Shown here: one piece after another, positions 60,591-64,000 of the stretch | Layout: every line of letters starts with the position of its first letter | Position numbering within the stretch: position 1 is the stretch's first letter | Source: Straminergon stramineum | Lineage: Eukaryota; Streptophyta; Bryopsida; Hypnales; Calliergonaceae | Assembly (NCBI GenBank): GCA_963920665.1 | Contig: OY987266.1 | Location: 377,001 to 441,000, forward strand | Reading direction: 5' to 3' | DNA length: 64,000 nt | Position numbers and translations under genes: made by a program | The notes under the pieces: generated by a model | Told to the model about the DNA's origin: nothing | What the model saw: only the letters and a program-made list of their open reading frames with translations | The model's database searches: none

Positions 60591-60719
60591 TTTGTTAAAA
60601 TGGCGCCATTTTTCCGCCATTTTTCCAGTCATTTTCTACGACTGGTATAGATTTCAGAATGCACGGTCTGAACCTACAAGTGCCACAAGTATGTGGAATA
60701 CCGCCATTTTAAGGAAATG
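60591..60719. mobile_element. Possible second hairpin-type MITE with AAAATGGCG ends
   Basis: The left edge TTGTTAAAATGGCG and right edge ACCGCCATTTTAAGGAA are inverted. The core TTAAAATGGCG is shared with the clearer element at 36,576-36,685. The remaining interior is unrelated. Confidence 0.4.
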
Positions 60720-62460
60720 TCCATTCCAGTTGATTAGGCTCGACAGGAAACTTGGCTTGGCCATTTGGTAGCCGGTAAAGTTCCCCCAAAATTGCACTGT
60801 TGTCTAGCTACAAGCGTCACAATGTGTATAAAACTTGTAACTGAAACTGATCAATATATATTTACCTAAAAATACCATACAATCTGGAGATACAAACCAT
60901 GGGCATCCTAACTTTAGAACAACCACAAACAACTGTTGAATTTATAAATCACATCAAGAATCAAGTCACTCCAAAAAAATAATTTTCAGTGTACACTCAC
61001 GGGCTCAAGGATTAAGTAACAACCTGGACTTGAATCCTGTCTTCTTTACATCAACCTCTAATGCAGGCAGGACCACAATGAGTGGTGTACTGTTTCTGTA
61101 TTCCTTCATTCCAAAGCTCAATACAAGAACATTGTCCCAAAAATTTTGACTGAATATTCCCACTGATTGTAAGTTCAGTGTGCCTAAACTTCAAAATATA
61201 AGCTAACCTTTTCTAGCCCTTCCAAAAGGTTAAGTTTTGTCTTTCAACATTTTTAGAAAAAAAACTCATATGTCGTATACCTTGGATGTCCTCACTAAGC
61301 CTTTAGATGGTTTCTAGCATCTTTTGTTAAATCTGAAATACAATGCTAATTCTTCTCTTTCTGTGTTTAGGCCAGACCGTGAACTCTGGAAGTGACTGTC
61401 TGATTCACCGTTAAACTATGAAGCTTGTTATGCTGCCCACTGCTCATTCATGGTATCAAATATATTTTTCATTTGAAAAGTTTAGTACTCCCTGGGGTAG
61501 ATTCTAGCATCCACCGGCCTTAGGATGTGCATGCTAAAGCATGGTAGTTGGGGGTGCCCTCCGATCGCATTCATCCTGCTCAGTCCGGGGAATCAACCAG
61601 CTCATTGGAAAAGACACCAGCTAGAAGTTGACGGATTTCTCCAGGTTTCATAATTATATCCTGAAGTCGTATTCATCAGACATATTTGTCGCCGGTGAGG
61701 GAAGGCCCGACTGGTCCCAAATCTTCGTCGAAAACGTGAGGCAAGCAACAGCTGCGGTGAGTAACTCCGCCTTGAATTTGGTTGTGGCCATCGGTACCAG
61801 CAAGGATGACCATGCAGCCAACAAAGTTCATTGATTCTGCACCCAGAACACGTCGGCGATGTACCTGTTGCTCAAGGGAAGAGACGAATCAGGCAACTGC
61901 AAATCGCACTCAAAGCTGGGGAAGTGGCCGTACACACATTTAGTCAAGTCATGCTTAAACTACTCGTTTCTAAGTGCGTCAATATTTGTGGGTGACTAGA
62001 TGAGTTGCTTATTCTAAAGAGGTGGACGGGATCAAGTATCCTTCAGCTTGCCGATAACCCCTGTTTGTTTGATTGATGCAGAATTTCGATACAAGGCTGC
62101 GGGAGAAGTAGAGTATAGTGTACCTCCAGGTTGCTTGAATATTCAAACCTATCTTGTCAAACTGCCAGACGAGGACGATTCACAGGAAAAAGTATCCGGA
62201 GAATTATACAAAACCAATGAACTGGAGTAGTAGAATCTATTCCATGGACGCAAGGATCTCACTGTAAGTTTAACCCCCAAAAGGACCAAGGATCCATGGG
62301 CTAAAAATATCCAATTCCATTCATGATGATGTGCAAATATAGTTCAAATGGAGCAGCATTGAATATCACTAGAATCCGTGATCGCCATTGCAGATGTTGA
62401 TTAAAAAAATTGAACAAAAGAGTCCCTAGATGATCGAGCTGAAAAATAAGAGAGCCAATT
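60720..62460. other. No gene firmly supported; two protein-like stretches on the plus strand
   Basis: At 61,660-61,830 the plus strand reads SDIFVAGEGRPDWSQIFVEN followed by a hydrophobic strand, ending at TGA. The spacing vaguely recalls the C-terminal part of sieve-element-occlusion proteins. At 62,080-62,230, after a possible cag acceptor, it reads FRYKAAGEVEYSVPPGCLNI and then QTYLVKLPDEDD. Neither connects to further exons by phase. A solo TTAA-type end (TTAACCCCCAAAAGGACCAA) is at 62,270. Confidence 0.3.
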
Positions 62461-64000
62461 TCAAGCGAGATTCAGAAATGCATAGCCCCCTCCTTCAGCT
62501 CGGGGCCGCAACCATGCAGCCACCGATCGCAGCACTCGGAGCTCTCCATCCAGAACATCTCCTGCCATCCTTGCTCGTTCCGCTTGGATTTGCGGCGTGT
62601 CTTGAGCCCTTAGCACCTTCTGAGCTCGCTCAGACATGAACTCCAATTCATTACAAAAGCCAGGATCCACAAATAGGCAATAGGTCCAACTATACTAACA
62701 GCAGAACCAACCAGAGGAGTGCTGAGAGATAAATTGGAATTGATGTGAATCTAAATTAAACCTCATAAATGTTAAAATGCTAACTTCCAGTGACGTTGGC
62801 GCAGTTTCCGCTGCGCAACTAAAACCTCAGAAACGTTCCAGTCCTAGCTCTAGGCACTTGAACGTCAAAATCACGGCACTCGGAAAACACGCCATTTGAA
62901 GTATGACCATATTCAGATTTCACACCTTTTCTTATGCTAAATTGTAATCAGACTACAACTGGACCTAGAAGTGCACACGTCTCAGATCATGCCTGGGCCA
63001 TGTATCATTTGAAGTGCAATGACTTTACATGAGTCTCTCACATAAATACAAAAATCCAAAGCACGGGAAGACACGGAGTTCCAGCATTCACCGGCGTGGG
63101 GTAGATTGACTACCTTCATAGCAGAGCGATGAGAAGACTGGCACTGGTCTAAAGTGTCCAACAGGATTCTCAAAGCTTGCGCTTCCTTGCCATCCTTCAA
63201 CGGCCGTTCAGCGAGTCGACCTTGCCTCCTCTTGGCATCTTCAGCCATGGTTTGCAGTTCTATGGCACCATCGTGATGAGAGATGCAGGTTAGTTTTGTA
63301 TACGAAGGTACACACGAACGTACACACGAACGTACACGAAAGATGGTTCACAATGTTCGCGGTTACTTTTTCAACTCTTCCGACAATAGCAACGAAAACT
63401 CTCCAAATCAGCGTCTGCAGCGGCCTTATGAAAACCATAGCTCGACACCAGCACTGCTTGGGCGGTGAGAGCATGAATCCAGGAAATAAAAACCTGACTT
63501 GAAAACAACCAAAACATGGGCAAATGGAAAGAACACCTTTAAGAGTGGTGACGGAAGCCACTCGTGCAAATGTACGTAACGCTCGAGGAATGCCTTTGCC
63601 TCTAGCAGCAGGAGAAGATATCTCTCTATAATCCAGCAAAACAAAATTTCAGAAAAAGCTTGGATCGAGACAACCAACAGGATTCATTGAAGTCCTTACA
63701 CACAATATGCTCAACAATTGTTCATTTGCATTACAGGTCGTCAAAATCCAGTGCAACCAAAAGAAGAAAAAAATGACCTGTTTACAATCCAAAAACAATA
63801 ACCAATTGAGAAATACTGACCTCAGACTGAACCACGAACCACCGCTGTCAGAGCCATCACAGGATGCTTCCGTTTCAATGCCGAAATCATGCAATAGATT
63901 CAGCTTTTCTGCTTGCAATGGATCTCCGCTAGGCACCTCCATCCAGATTTGCACCTGTGGTCCCCATATCAATAGACTTGACTTAAAGACTTTAAAGAAA
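62461..64000 (-). CDS. 3' part of an unrecognised multi-exon gene, 5' end beyond the right edge
   Basis: Three consecutive exons join with agreeing phases and GT..AG borders: 63954-63821, 63625-63537 and 63259-63114, reading VQIWMEVPSGDPLQAEKLNL, SWFSLR-EISSPAARGKGIPR, ALRTFARVASVTTLK-ELQT, MAEDAKRRQGRLAERPLKDG and ALRILLDTLDQCQSSHRSAM. A fourth, terminal exon probably runs from about 62,640 to the TGA at 62,461-62,463 (ERAQKVLRAQDTPQIQAERA, then VLDGELRVLRSVAAWL); its acceptor is not settled. The protein is helical and charged, without transmembrane segments. I do not recognise the family. The ATG at 63,248 is internal, not a start, because the exon is open and in phase upstream of it. A 12 bp triplet repeat (CACGAACGTACA-like) lies in an intron at 63,307-63,341. 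Confidence 0.6.

Noticed and set aside
61628..61834. Possible sieve-element-occlusion gene exon
   Set aside because: Only a loose W-x(3)-F spacing resemblance; no neighbouring exons join in phase, so I left it as an unexplained protein-like stretch.

Overview
This window looks like plant nuclear DNA, probably from a large, repeat-rich genome. I lean towards a gymnosperm, but that is inference. The support is: multi-exon genes with GT..AG introns and plant-type products (a 4-coumarate:CoA-ligase-like enzyme, a plant-type aromatic amino acid decarboxylase, F-box/LRR, sorting nexin 2 and EHD sequences), AT-rich intergenic DNA, and many decayed transposable elements. I saw no rRNA, tRNA or CRISPR array. 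All exon models below were joined by hand from splice sites and reading phase.

Layout. 1.4-5.1 kb (-): ten-exon F-box/LRR gene. 7.5-9.6 kb (+): broken sorting-nexin-2-like gene with remnants of its intron layout. 10.8-11.4 kb: short transposon with TTAA-type termini. 12.8-13.95 kb: tandem repeat interrupted by a CACTA-type MITE. 15.7-17.7 kb (+) and 20.0-21.6 kb (-): two related gag-like, coiled-coil retroelement relics in opposite orientation. 22.1-25.0 kb (-): degenerate intronless long frame of unknown family ending in 17-residue repeats. 25-36 kb: AT-rich and gene-poor, with a large palindrome inside another TTAA-bounded segment. 36.8-39.6 kb (+): decayed transposase-like gene of the DUF7869 type. 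40.4-42.5 kb: TTAA-bounded element and a 1.25 kb foldback.

43.6-47.6 kb (+): complete eight-exon 4CL-like acyl-CoA ligase (549 aa) with a peroxisomal-type C-terminus. It is the best-supported intact gene here. 47.9-48.7 kb: second copy of the 10.8 kb transposon. 48.8-49.2 kb (-): leftover 3' end of an aromatic amino acid decarboxylase copy. 50.8-51.2 kb (+): small secreted cysteine-rich protein whose signal-peptide region is split between two frames. 52.1-52.3 kb (-): EHD-family exon relic. 53.7-58.7 kb (-): decarboxylase gene whose exons join in phase but which carries one premature stop and a changed residue beside the PLP lysine. 62.5-64 kb (-): 3' part of an unrecognised gene that continues past the right edge.

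The genes do not form a pathway that the sequence itself demonstrates. The ligase and the decarboxylase both act on aromatic-type metabolites in plants, but their proximity alone is not evidence of a cluster. The most notable unexplained structure is a set of segments ending in TTAA followed by a shared CCYYWAAGGACCAAG-like inverted terminus. These recur across the window, sometimes around large palindromes.
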